The position numbers were made by a program, and so were the translations under genes. The notes below the pieces were generated by a model, which ran no database searches, was not told the DNA's origin, and was given only the letters and a program-made list of their open reading frames with translations. From Bacteroides sp. CAG:530 (GTDB lineage Bacteria; Bacteroidota; Bacteroidia; Bacteroidales; Bacteroidaceae): a stretch of 64,000 bases of DNA. The stretch covers positions 2,771-66,770 of the forward strand of contig FR881278.1 in NCBI GenBank assembly GCA_000434735.1, written 5' to 3'. This document shows, piece by piece, positions 1-8,135 of the stretch; the first letter of the stretch is position 1; every line of letters starts with the position of its first letter.

Positions 1-995
1 GACACATTGTAGCGAAAGACCAGTTGGTTCTTAATGCATATAAGGCACCGGCTATGACATTGCAGAATGTAACCGATATGAATATTCAGACTGCGTTGCC
101 TCGTATTGACGATGCAAATAGCCAGTGTGTGATGATTGAAGGCGAAAACTTCAATATACAGTTCGCTAAGGCTGACGGATTTATGGATAAATACATGGTA
201 GACGGTCTTGATATGATTAAGAAAGGCGCTAAACTGACTCCTAACTTCTGGCGTGCTCCGACCGATAATGACTTCGGTGCCGGATTGCAGCAGAAGTATG
301 CCGTTTGGAAGAATCCTGAATTCAAACTTACATCGTTGAAGAGCGAAATGAAAGACGGCTTGGCTGTTGTTTCTGCTGAATATGAAATGCCTTCTGTTTC
401 TGCAGGAACTAAGTTGCAGTTGACTTACGAAATCAATAACCGTGGTGCGGTGAAGGTTAACCAGAAGCTAGTTGCTGAAAAGGGCGCTAAGGTGTCTAAC
501 ATCTTCCGTTTCGGTATGCAGATGGTAATGCCGAAATCGTTCGAGAATATTTCTTACTACGGACGTGGACCGGTTGAAAACTATATCGACCGTAAGTGGG
601 CTACAGAACTGGGTGTATATAACCAGACTGTTACCGATCAGTTCTACGCTTATATCCGTCCGCAGGAAAACGGAAACAAGACCGATATCCGTTGGTGGAA
701 GCAATTTAATGAGGCAGGACGCGGACTTCAGTTTGTAGCGGAAGCTCCATTCTCTGCATCGGCATTGCATTACACTATCGAGTCGCTCGACTCTGGATGG
801 GAGAAGAAGCAGGAACACTCTAACGAGGTAGAACCAGCCGACCTTACCAATTTCTTGATAGACAAGGTTCAGATGGGATTAGGATGTGTTGATAGCTGGG
901 GCGCAATACCAAGAGAAGAGTATATGTTGCCTTACGGTGATTATGAATTTACATTCATCATGCAGCCGATAAGCAACAGCATCGTTATAGAATAA
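1..995 (+). CDS. Beta-galactosidase, GH2 family (C-terminal part, runs off left edge)
   Basis: The reading frame is open from the left edge, so this is the last ~330 residues of a longer protein; no start is visible. The segment matches the C-terminal beta-sandwich (small-chain domain) of LacZ-type glycoside hydrolase family 2 enzymes: FWRAPTDNDFGAG near the beginning, then YYGRGPVENYIDRK, and GLGCVDSWG close to the end. These are conserved in LacZ-like enzymes that hydrolyse terminal beta-galactosides. The catalytic glutamates and the TIM barrel lie outside the window. In Bacteroidales such enzymes are commonly periplasmic and belong to polysaccharide utilisation loci, but no neighbouring sus genes are visible here. 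A strong terminator follows directly. Confidence 0.88.
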   Translation, partial: HIVAKDQLVLNAYKAPAMTLQNVTDMNIQTALPRIDDANSQCVMIEGENFNIQFAKADGFMDKYMVDGLDMIKKGAKLTPNFWRAPTDNDFGAGLQQKYAVWKNPEFKLTSLKSEMKDGLAVVSAEYEMPSVSAGTKLQLTYEINNRGAVKVNQKLVAEKGAKVSNIFRFGMQMVMPKSFENISYYGRGPVENYIDRKWATELGVYNQTVTDQFYAYIRPQENGNKTDIRWWKQFNEAGRGLQFVAEAPFSASALHYTIESLDSGWEKKQEHSNEVEPADLTNFLIDKVQMGLGCVDSWGAIPREEYMLPYGDYEFTFIMQPISNSIVIE

Positions 996-1018
996 TAACT
1001 TCAGTATAGTCTGAAAAC

Positions 1019-1057
1019 AAAAGAGGAGGTATGTAGAAATGCATATCTCCTCTTTTT
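1019..1057 (+). terminator. Rho-independent terminator of the beta-galactosidase gene
   Basis: A stem of AAGAGGAGGTATG with CATATCTCCTCTT (one G-T wobble) encloses a short loop and ends in a T run. It lies 24 bases after the stop codon. Confidence 0.8.
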
Positions 1058-1091
1058 GTAAACTTACAAATGTGATTTTTACTAAAGAATC

Positions 1092-1155
1092 TATTTCTTG
1101 TTTTATTAAAGTTATCTCACATCGACCGTTACAAGTGCTTACTTCGACTTAGTTT
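1092..1155. repeat. Degenerate copy of the dispersed palindromic intergenic repeat
   Basis: This stretch carries ATTAAAGTT, then TCGACCG, then GTGCTTACTTCGAC. These words appear in the same order, in reverse orientation, in the full copies at 20555-20675 and 40031-40151. The copy is shortened and diverged, and its end touches the 3' end of folB. It is weaker than the other two copies and could be a remnant. Confidence 0.4.
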
Positions 1156-1520
1156 TTTGTGTAGATTACTTCTATGCCTATCGCATTGCCCTGAGCACCC
1201 ATCGGCGGGTTCTGTTTGAACAGTTCTATTTTTATCTCCTCTAATGTAGGGAAGTCGTGAAACAATCTTTGAGCTATGCGGTAAGCTACGTGCTCCAAGA
1301 GTTTTGATGGCGTAGCCATTTCCGATTTTACCGCCTCGTGCACCGAAGCATAGTTGATGGTGCCGTCTAATTCATCGGTCTCGGCAGCGTGGGTGAAGTC
1401 TGTTTTCAGTCTTAGGTTTACTGTGTATTCTGCCCCCACAACCGTTTCTTGCGGCAGTACACCGTGAAAGGCGAAATATTTCATTCCGTCTAAGCGGATA
1501 TACATTTCGTTTGATTTCAT
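1149..1520 (-). CDS. folB: Dihydroneopterin aldolase
   Basis: FolB converts 7,8-dihydroneopterin to 6-hydroxymethyl-dihydropterin and glycolaldehyde in cytosolic folate synthesis. The 123-residue product has the usual family length. It contains the FHGVLPQE segment (substrate-binding region after the first strand), the YASVHEAV helix, LLEHVAYRIA, and the C-terminal IKIELFKQNPP segment with its conserved lysine. The start was taken at the methionine of MKSNEMYIRLDG (1520). An in-frame methionine 13 codons upstream would place translation inside the terminator hairpin of the gene before. It lies downstream of nrdJ on the same strand but is separated from it by that hairpin, so it may have its own promoter. 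Confidence 0.92.
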   Translation of the reverse strand: MKSNEMYIRLDGMKYFAFHGVLPQETVVGAEYTVNLRLKTDFTHAAETDELDGTINYASVHEAVKSEMATPSKLLEHVAYRIAQRLFHDFPTLEEIKIELFKQNPPMGAQGNAIGIEVIYTKN

Positions 1521-1543
1521 GATTGTTGTTTCTGTAATTAAAA

Positions 1544-1594
1544 ACAAGCCACAAAGCATACGGATGGTGTTTTATCCGTTTCTTTGTGGCTTGT
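1544..1594 (-). terminator. Terminator of nrdJ
   Basis: ACAAGCCACAAAG (1544-1556) pairs with CTTTGTGGCTTGT (1582-1594), with an inner stem of CGGAT and ATCCG. On the minus strand the hairpin is followed by TTTT. It lies between nrdJ and folB. Confidence 0.7.
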
Positions 1595-1639
1595 GTGTTT
1601 ACCTTATTTTGAAGAACTTTTATTCTTGTATAGCAGTTG

Positions 1640-4189
1640 TTATCCGCAACGCGATGAACCGCAAGTCTTGCAGATAAGGCATCCTTCTTGATAAACCAAG
1701 GTTTCGTGGCCACAGTTTGGACACTTCACGCCTTTAGCTTCTGTTCCGTCTTGCACGTATTTCTTCAATGCACGTTCCACACCGTTTTTCCAAGTGTTAA
1801 TGTTTTCGCTGTCTAATTGAAGTGAGCCTACCAACTTAACTACCTGGTCTATCGGCATCTGCCAACGAAGCACGCCTGAAATAAGTTTCGCGTAGTTCCA
1901 GTACTCTTTGTTGAATCGTTCAGACAATCCTTCGACGGTCATCTTATAGCCTCGCTTGTTCTCGAATTGGAAGTCGTAACGCTTGTTGCCGTCTTCATCG
2001 TAGTTCTTGATGATGCGTCCGCTCGTTACCGATTTAGGCAGCAATATACCTTCTTCGTCATCTTGCAGTCCGGTGAATATTTCGTAAGGACGTCCGTCAA
2101 GCAATCCTACAAAGGCTACCCACTTTTCTTTATTGTTCTGGAAACGGACAACGTCGGCTTCCAATACCTTAGGACGAACTTCTACAACTTGGCGTTTTAG
2201 CAGTGTCAAAGCGTTGAGCTCTTCTTTGTTGTCTTCTTTCTTCTTGGTAGAGATAAGAACGCCAGAACGTGAGCCGTCGCGATATACGGTACATCCTTTA
2301 CATCCCGATTTCCATGCTTCTACATACAGACGGTTCACCAACTCTTCGTCTACACTATTAGGCAAGTTGATGGTTACGCTGATAGAGTGGTCTACCCATT
2401 TCTGGATGCGGCCTTGCATTTTAACCTTCATCAGCCAGTCTACATCGTTCGATGTAGCTTTGTGATACGGTGACTTGGCAACCAACTCGTCTATCTCTTC
2501 TTGCGAGTAACGTTTGTCGGGGTCGTATCCGTTTACTTTCATCCAAGTTAGGAACTTATGATGGAATACTATGTATTCTTCGAATGCGTCGCCTGTTTCG
2601 TCTACGTAGTCAACGTGTACATTCTCGTCGTTCGGGTTAACTTTACGGCGACGTTTGTATACAGGCATGAATACCGGCTCAATGCCAGATGTAGTCTGAG
2701 TCATCAAGCTGGTAGTTCCGGTTGGTGCAATAGTAAGACAAGCGATGTTTCTACGTCCGTATTGTCTCATTTCGGCATACAATTCCGGGTCGGCCTCCTT
2801 TATACGGTTGATGAACGGGTTGTTTTCTTCGCGAACAGCGTCGTAAATTTCGAATGCACCACGTTCTTTTGCCAGATTTACAGACGAGCGGTAAGTTTCG
2901 AGCGCCAAAGTCTTGTGTACTTTTTCCGCAAATTCGGTAGCTTCTTCGGTGCCATATCTTAAGCCCATAGCCGCAATCATGTCGCCTTCGGCAGTGATTC
3001 CCACTCCGGTACGACGTCCCATACTCGATTTCTTGTAAATCTTTTCCCAGAGATGACGTTCCGGCCATTTCACTTCATCTGTTTCGGGGTCGGAATCTAC
3101 CTTTTCGATTATCTTTTCAATCTTTTCAAGTTCTAGGTCGATGATATCGTCCATAATGCGTTGTGCCATGGATGCGTGCTTCTTGAACTTTTCGAAATCG
3201 AAATAAGCTTCTGGTGTGAACGGATTTACTACATACGAGTAAAGATTGATAGCCAGCAAGCGGCATGAATCGTAAGGGCAAAGAGGAATTTCACCGCATG
3301 GGTTTGTAGATACAGTGCGGAAGCCTAAGTCGGCATAGCAGTCGGGTACAGATTCGCGCAGAATAGTATCCCAGAAAAGCACTCCCGGTTCTGCCGATTT
3401 CCATGCGTTGTGCACTATTTTCTTCCACAGAGCCGATGCGTTTATCTCCTTTTTATATGTAGGTTCTTTAGAATCGATAGGGAATTGCTGCATGTAGGGA
3501 CGGTTATCTACGGCAGCTTTCATGAATTCATCGTCGAGTTTTACCGATACGTTGGCACCTGTTACCTTTCCTTCTGTCATTTTTGCGTCGATGAACGCTT
3601 CAGAATCTGGGTGCTTTATAGAAACACTCAGCATCAATGCACCGCGTCGTCCGTCTTGTGCTACTTCGCGTGTAGAGTTAGAGTAGCGTTCCATGAACGG
3701 AACAAGTCCGGTAGAGGTAAGTGCTGAGTTCTTAACCGGTGAACCTTTCGGGCGGATATGCGACAAGTCATGTCCTACACCACCGCGTCGTTTCATCAGT
3801 TGCACTTGTTCTTCATCAATACGAATGATTGCTCCATAAGAATCGGCCGGACCGTCAAGTCCGATAACAAAACAGTTGGATAGAGAAGCCACTTGATAAT
3901 TGTTTCCGATGCCGGTCATAGGGCTTCCTTGTGGTACGATGTATTTAAAGTGATCGAATACATCGAAAAGTTCTTGGGCGCTTAGAGCCTGTGGGTATTT
4001 ATCTTCGATGCGTGCTACTTCATTAGCTATACGCCAATGCATGTCTTCGGGAGATTTTTCATAGATGTTTCCGAAAGAATCCTTCACCGCATATTTGTTT
4101 ACCCATACTCTAGCAGCAAGTTCGTCTCCCTTAAAATACTTCAGCGAAGCTTCATACGCCTCGTCGTAGCTATAGGTTTTAGTTTCCAC
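1640..4189 (-). CDS. nrdJ: Adenosylcobalamin-dependent ribonucleotide reductase (class II)
   Basis: It reduces ribonucleotides to deoxyribonucleotides using a radical generated from coenzyme B12 and needs no separate radical-generating subunit. The 849-residue protein shows SNCFVIG with Cys106 (one partner of the redox disulfide), the active-site NPCGE motif with radical Cys298 and Glu300, and the IAPTGTTSL loop. The C-terminus has a Cys-rich, zinc-ribbon-like tail (CPNCGH, CLICKTCG, ending SRCG) that probably re-reduces the active site. Translation appears to begin at a GTG codon: the frame is closed by a stop seven codons upstream and there is no ATG. I see no B12 riboswitch in the upstream 370 bases. 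An independent transcription unit ending in a hairpin. Confidence 0.95.
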   Translation of the reverse strand: METKTYSYDEAYEASLKYFKGDELAARVWVNKYAVKDSFGNIYEKSPEDMHWRIANEVARIEDKYPQALSAQELFDVFDHFKYIVPQGSPMTGIGNNYQVASLSNCFVIGLDGPADSYGAIIRIDEEQVQLMKRRGGVGHDLSHIRPKGSPVKNSALTSTGLVPFMERYSNSTREVAQDGRRGALMLSVSIKHPDSEAFIDAKMTEGKVTGANVSVKLDDEFMKAAVDNRPYMQQFPIDSKEPTYKKEINASALWKKIVHNAWKSAEPGVLFWDTILRESVPDCYADLGFRTVSTNPCGEIPLCPYDSCRLLAINLYSYVVNPFTPEAYFDFEKFKKHASMAQRIMDDIIDLELEKIEKIIEKVDSDPETDEVKWPERHLWEKIYKKSSMGRRTGVGITAEGDMIAAMGLRYGTEEATEFAEKVHKTLALETYRSSVNLAKERGAFEIYDAVREENNPFINRIKEADPELYAEMRQYGRRNIACLTIAPTGTTSLMTQTTSGIEPVFMPVYKRRRKVNPNDENVHVDYVDETGDAFEEYIVFHHKFLTWMKVNGYDPDKRYSQEEIDELVAKSPYHKATSNDVDWLMKVKMQGRIQKWVDHSISVTINLPNSVDEELVNRLYVEAWKSGCKGCTVYRDGSRSGVLISTKKKEDNKEELNALTLLKRQVVEVRPKVLEADVVRFQNNKEKWVAFVGLLDGRPYEIFTGLQDDEEGILLPKSVTSGRIIKNYDEDGNKRYDFQFENKRGYKMTVEGLSERFNKEYWNYAKLISGVLRWQMPIDQVVKLVGSLQLDSENINTWKNGVERALKKYVQDGTEAKGVKCPNCGHETLVYQEGCLICKTCGSSRCG

Positions 4190-4533
4190 TTTTTTGTGTT
4201 TTAGTTGTTAATCCTGTATTAAATGTAGTAGTATCGCTTTATTAACAACAACGCTGCAAAGCTAATTATGTTTTTTAGAATAGCAAAATAAAATACGCGG
4301 AAGTTATTAACAGATATGAAAGTTTTCCAAAATAAAAATTTATAATATTGAATATTAGATAATTGTAATTTTGTAAATCTCTGAAAGTTTTCCGTTTTGG
4401 GTAATTGAGCGGTATTGTGGTTTCCTTGAAATGGAAATGTAATGTGTGTTTCGGTATGTGTTGTTAGTCTGTTTCCGTATGATTTGATGCTTTGTAGGTA
4501 GTGATAAGATTCGTGTTTATGTAGATTAATTCG
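4190..4533. other. AT-rich divergent intergenic region, nrdJ / nitroreductase
   Basis: No gene is supported here. The region must hold the nrdJ promoter (minus strand) and the nitroreductase promoter (plus strand). I looked for a cobalamin riboswitch (B12-box-like GCCACTG on the minus strand), which would make sense for a B12-dependent enzyme, and found none. Confidence 0.5.
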
Positions 4534-4541
4534 TATTTTTG
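4534..4541 (+). promoter_or_regulatory. -7 promoter element of the nitroreductase gene
   Basis: TATTTTTG fits the Bacteroidetes TAnnTTTG box and lies about 20 bases before the ATG. A weak TTTA (4516-4519) is the only -33 candidate. Confidence 0.45.
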
Positions 4542-4561
4542 TTGCGTTAAAAAATAGAGCT

Positions 4562-5305
4562 ATGATAGAATCGATAAAAAACAGACGTACTATTAGAAAG
4601 TACAAGCAACAGGATGTGCCCAGCCAGTTGCTTAATGATTTGATAGAGGCAGCATGCCGTGCGGCTACTATGGGCAATATGCAGCTGTATAGTGTGGTTG
4701 TTACTCGCGATGAGGCTATGAAACAAAAGTTGGCTCCTGCTCATTTTAATCAGCCTATGGTGACCGCCGCTCCGGTAGTTCTTACCTTCTGTGCCGATTT
4801 CAACCGTTTTAGCAAATGGTGCCGCTTGCGTGGCGCAGAGCCTGGTTACGATAATGAATTGTCGTTCATGAATGCCGTTACAGATGCGTTGCTGTTCACT
4901 CAGAACTTCTGTACATTGGCTGAGGACTGCGGACTGGGAACTTGCTTTTTGGGTACAACCATCTACAATCCCGACCAGATAATAAAGACTCTGAATCTTC
5001 CGGAGTTGGTGGTTCCGGTAGCTACCATTACAGTGGGTTATCCCGATGAGACTCCCGTACAGCCCGATCGCTTGCCGCTGGAGGCTATCGTACATGAAGA
5101 AACCTATCACGATTATTCGGCAGAGGATATCGACAGATGCTTCGCTTATAAGGAAAGCCTTCCAGAGAACAAGCATTTCGTAGAGATAAACCATACTGAA
5201 AGCTTGGCTCATATCTTTACGGATATACGTTACCGTAAGGCGGATAACGAGGCTATGACTGAGGTTCTGAAGAAAACACTCAAGCTGCAGAAATTCGATA
5301 AGTAA
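4562..5305 (+). CDS. NfsA-like FMN-dependent nitroreductase family protein
   Basis: This is a 247-residue flavin oxidoreductase of the nitroreductase superfamily. These are usually homodimeric FMN enzymes that transfer electrons from NAD(P)H to nitro compounds, quinones or flavin. The N-terminus IKNRRTIRKYKQQDVP is the typical Arg-rich FMN-phosphate-binding start. The middle AEDCGLGTCFLGTT segment and the later ATITVGYPDE segment are the other hallmarks of the NfsA/FRP branch. The natural substrate cannot be inferred. It stands alone: nrdJ diverges upstream and dnaA converges downstream across a shared terminator. Confidence 0.85.
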   Translation: MIESIKNRRTIRKYKQQDVPSQLLNDLIEAACRAATMGNMQLYSVVVTRDEAMKQKLAPAHFNQPMVTAAPVVLTFCADFNRFSKWCRLRGAEPGYDNELSFMNAVTDALLFTQNFCTLAEDCGLGTCFLGTTIYNPDQIIKTLNLPELVVPVATITVGYPDETPVQPDRLPLEAIVHEETYHDYSAEDIDRCFAYKESLPENKHFVEINHTESLAHIFTDIRYRKADNEAMTEVLKKTLKLQKFDK

Positions 5306-5334
5306 GTTTTCATAGTTTTTGGATTATAAAAAAG

Positions 5335-5368
5335 AAAGGCGGACCGTAGTGATACGTAATCCGCCTTT
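5335..5368. terminator. Bidirectional terminator between the nitroreductase gene and dnaA
   Basis: AAAGGCGGA pairs with TCCGCCTTT, with A/T-rich flanks on both sides. It lies between two convergent genes and could serve both. Confidence 0.75.
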
Positions 5369-5390
5369 ATTATGTATGCTTGTGTGTGTT

Positions 5391-6794
5391 TTAGCTTGCT
5401 TTCTGATGAAGGAGACTCTCAATCTCCTCGATTTCAGCTTTAAACTGTTTGTCTACTTCAACCTGATCTTTCACTATCTTACATGCGTGAAGCACGGTAG
5501 CGTGGTCTTTGTTGCCTATCAGCTTGCCAATCTTCGATGAAGACGTGTCGGTGTGCTTCTTGGCCAGATACATTGCTACCTGACGTACCTGCACCACTTC
5601 GCGCTTGCGGGTCTTGGTGTGGATAACTGAAGCATCTACTTTATAGTGTTCGCATACCTTTTCGATAATGAAATCTACGGTAATCGGTTTAACTTCTGCG
5701 CAACGTACAGCCTTGCGTATGATACGTTGAGCCAAATCTAAGTTGATTTCTCGTTTTAACTGTATAGAGTATACAAGGAGTGAGTTGACTATACCTTCAA
5801 GCTCACGTACGCTTTCGTTTACATTCTCTGCGATGTAGCTGATAACTACTTCTGGTATTATCAGACCGTCGCGGCGTATCTTGTCGCGCAGTATGTTCTT
5901 TCTCAATTCAATGTCCGGTTTCTCAAGTTCGGCAACCAATCCCCATTTGAATCGTGTCAAGAGTCGGTCTTCCATGCCTTGCAGCATTACTGGAGCGCGG
6001 TCGGAAGTTAAGATTAACTGCTTTCCGTTTTGGTGCAGGTGATTAAATATGTGGAAGAACGTGTTTTGAGTCTTGGTGGCTCCGGCGAATTCCTGAATAT
6101 CATCTACTATCAATACATCTATCGTTTGGTAGAATCCGATGAAATCATTGAAATGATTGGTTCTTACTGAGTCGGTATATTGTACCTGAAGCAGATGTGC
6201 CGAAACGTAAAGTACTCTTTTCTGCGGATAAAGTTCCTTGATTCGTGCACCGATAGCGTTTATTAGGTGAGTTTTTCCTACTCCCGACGGACCGTACAAG
6301 AATAAAGGGTTGAATGTTCGTGCCGGATTCTCCGCTACCGTTTCTGCTACAGTACGAGAGAATTCGTTACTGCTTCCTTTTATAAAGTTCTCGAAACTAT
6401 ATTTTGGATTAAGATGCGGATCGAGCTCTTGCGTTGGTGTAGTAGGGGGCATCGGCGCTTTATTGGCGTTTACGATAGGTGCCGATGGATGTGGTGTATT
6501 GCCTCCAGAAAAGTTTTGTTCTAATCCGTTGGTTTTATCGGTCATGATAGAGTACATCAGTGCTGTACCTTCTCCGAACTCCTTATATATAACTTCCCTC
6601 AGAATGTCAACGAAGTGTTCTTCCAGATATTCATAGAAGAACGGACTTGGCACTCCGATAGTAAGTGTTTTATTTTCAAATTTTAGTGGTACAATGGGTT
6701 TGAACCACATGTCAAAGGCTGTCGCTTGCACGTTATCCTTGATGATGTTCAAGCAACGTTTCCATAAGACAATAGCCTGATTGTTTTCAATCAT
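5391..6794 (-). CDS. dnaA: Chromosomal replication initiator DnaA
   Basis: AAA+ ATPase that binds DnaA boxes, unwinds oriC and loads the replicative helicase. The 467-residue protein has all four domains: an N-terminal domain I (residues ~1-80, LWKRCLNIIKDNV...), a short proline-rich linker (~100-130), an ATPase domain with Walker A GPSGVGKT (168-175) and Walker B VLIVDDIQ (227-234), and a C-terminal DNA-binding domain with the signature DHATVLHACK. It is transcribed alone here, with no dnaN beside it. The 435-base upstream gap has no clear DnaA-box cluster. Confidence 0.98.
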   Translation of the reverse strand: MIENNQAIVLWKRCLNIIKDNVQATAFDMWFKPIVPLKFENKTLTIGVPSPFFYEYLEEHFVDILREVIYKEFGEGTALMYSIMTDKTNGLEQNFSGGNTPHPSAPIVNANKAPMPPTTPTQELDPHLNPKYSFENFIKGSSNEFSRTVAETVAENPARTFNPLFLYGPSGVGKTHLINAIGARIKELYPQKRVLYVSAHLLQVQYTDSVRTNHFNDFIGFYQTIDVLIVDDIQEFAGATKTQNTFFHIFNHLHQNGKQLILTSDRAPVMLQGMEDRLLTRFKWGLVAELEKPDIELRKNILRDKIRRDGLIIPEVVISYIAENVNESVRELEGIVNSLLVYSIQLKREINLDLAQRIIRKAVRCAEVKPITVDFIIEKVCEHYKVDASVIHTKTRKREVVQVRQVAMYLAKKHTDTSSSKIGKLIGNKDHATVLHACKIVKDQVEVDKQFKAEIEEIESLLHQKAS

Positions 6795-7180
6795 ATTTAG
6801 TATATTATTAATAAAGCGATACTTCTACTCGTGCAAAGGTCGCAATCTATTTTCATATAAACAAATGCGTTATTGCTTGATTTTTTTATGTGTTTTATAA
6901 TTTGTTGAAAAACAGTTTGTTGTGGTGTTTGTAAGACGAATGTAATATTTCTTTCGTTTGTAAATATGCAACGTTTTGTACTTCAACTTTTTATAAACAT
7001 GTGGGCGGACACGGATAGTATCTTTTAAAGTGCGTTATATGCTGATTTATACCATGTTGCGTTTATGATCCCATAGTCTTGTTATATATATATTATTTAG
7101 ATAAATTCTATATAACAACAAAACGGCTTGCTGTTATCCTTTAATTTAATAGAATGATAAGTGGGATGAAAAAGCGGCTT
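6795..7180. other. AT-rich gap upstream of dnaA
   Basis: No gene is supported. There is a 10-base inverted repeat, TTGTTATATA (7079-7088) and TATATAACAA (7109-7118), around an AT-only-like core. A weak DnaA-box-like TTATAAACA occurs near 6992. I do not see a cluster of TTATCCACA-type boxes, so an origin is not claimed. Confidence 0.4.
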
Positions 7181-7208
7181 GTCATCCGGCTTTATATAGC
7201 CGGATGAC
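7181..7208 (-). terminator. Terminator of the amidase / MCE unit
   Basis: A perfect 11-base stem, GTCATCCGGCT and AGCCGGATGAC, with a six-base loop. On the minus strand it is followed shortly by CTTTTT. It lies just after the MCE gene stop. Confidence 0.75.
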
Positions 7209-7229
7209 TGGTTTAAAAAAGCCAGTTCT

Positions 7230-8117
7230 TTATTTGTCTTTCTTTCCGAATAGCGAGAAGTGTACGTAGCGTTTCGGATGCTCTTTCAGGTCTTCCAGCA
7301 ATGTCGCTGCATTGGCCGAGGTCTGTGTTAGGTTGTTGTACAGACTGGCATCGTTCATCAACATTCCAAGCGAGTTATCCTTGCGGTTGAGCTTAGCTGT
7401 GAGCAGATGTACGTTGTATAACGTAGAGTCTATCTTGGCGAATGTAGATGCGTAGTCTACATCCTTAAGATTATCGCTGATAGTTTTCAGATTATCGGTC
7501 AGGGCCGAAATATTACGCGTCATGTGCGGTATGTCGGTATCCATCAATTTGCTGAGCTGACGGCTACTTGCGTTTAGAGAAGCTGTGAGCTGTTCTGTGT
7601 TATGCAGCGTTTGCTTCAGTGCGGGGTCTGACAGCAGTTGGTTCAGCGATGTAAGTATAGAGTCCATTTTGGGCATCATGTTCTGCAATTGTGGTAGCAG
7701 GTTCTTTTCGGCTGCTCCCATTATGCCTTCGTTGGCAACGCCCGGTATGGTATCGTTTTCCTTTAAATATTCGTGGCTATCATGATTTAGAATCAGGTTC
7801 ATCTTGACAGTTCCCAGCATTTCTGTTACCAGTTCGGCGCGGCTTCCTTGAGGTATTTTCATGGCTTGGTCCATTTCTATACCAACGGCCACATGGCCCG
7901 GTTTCTGATAGTTATAGCATATGTCGCGTACTATACCCACCTTAAATCCGTTGGCAAACACTGGGCTAGACTGTGCCAGTCCGTTAATGTCGGTAAAGTC
8001 TACCAGATAATAACTTTCGGGCTTGAACATGTTGATACCTTTCAAGTAGTTCATGCCGCAGAAAAGCATGACGAGCGATACGATTCCCATCAATCCTATT
8101 TTGAATTCTTTTTTCAT
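7230..8117 (-). CDS. MCE / MlaD family lipid-transport protein
   Basis: It has an N-terminal signal anchor (residues ~5-25, IGLMGIVSLVMLFCGMNYLKG) and a single MCE domain (about 35-115, from YYLVDFTDINGLAQSSPVFANG to VKMNLILN). A long alpha-helical C-terminal part follows, with several predicted coiled segments (LNQLLSD, LTASLNASSRQLSKLM). This is the architecture of MlaD-type proteins that ferry phospholipids between inner and outer membranes with an ABC transporter. No permease or ATPase partner is nearby. It starts 18 bases after the amidase stop and is probably co-transcribed with it, suggesting a shared role in envelope maintenance. Confidence 0.85.
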   Translation of the reverse strand: MKKEFKIGLMGIVSLVMLFCGMNYLKGINMFKPESYYLVDFTDINGLAQSSPVFANGFKVGIVRDICYNYQKPGHVAVGIEMDQAMKIPQGSRAELVTEMLGTVKMNLILNHDSHEYLKENDTIPGVANEGIMGAAEKNLLPQLQNMMPKMDSILTSLNQLLSDPALKQTLHNTEQLTASLNASSRQLSKLMDTDIPHMTRNISALTDNLKTISDNLKDVDYASTFAKIDSTLYNVHLLTAKLNRKDNSLGMLMNDASLYNNLTQTSANAATLLEDLKEHPKRYVHFSLFGKKDK

Positions 8118-8135
8118 AAAAGTCTGTTTGTTTCT

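Noticed and set aside
4190..4561. Cobalamin riboswitch upstream of the B12-dependent nrdJ
   Set aside because: No B12-box-like GCCACTG or convincing multi-stem structure on the minus strand.
6795..7229. Replication origin next to dnaA
   Set aside because: No cluster of TTATCCACA-like boxes; only weak single matches such as TTATAAACA. dnaA adjacency alone is not enough in Bacteroidetes.
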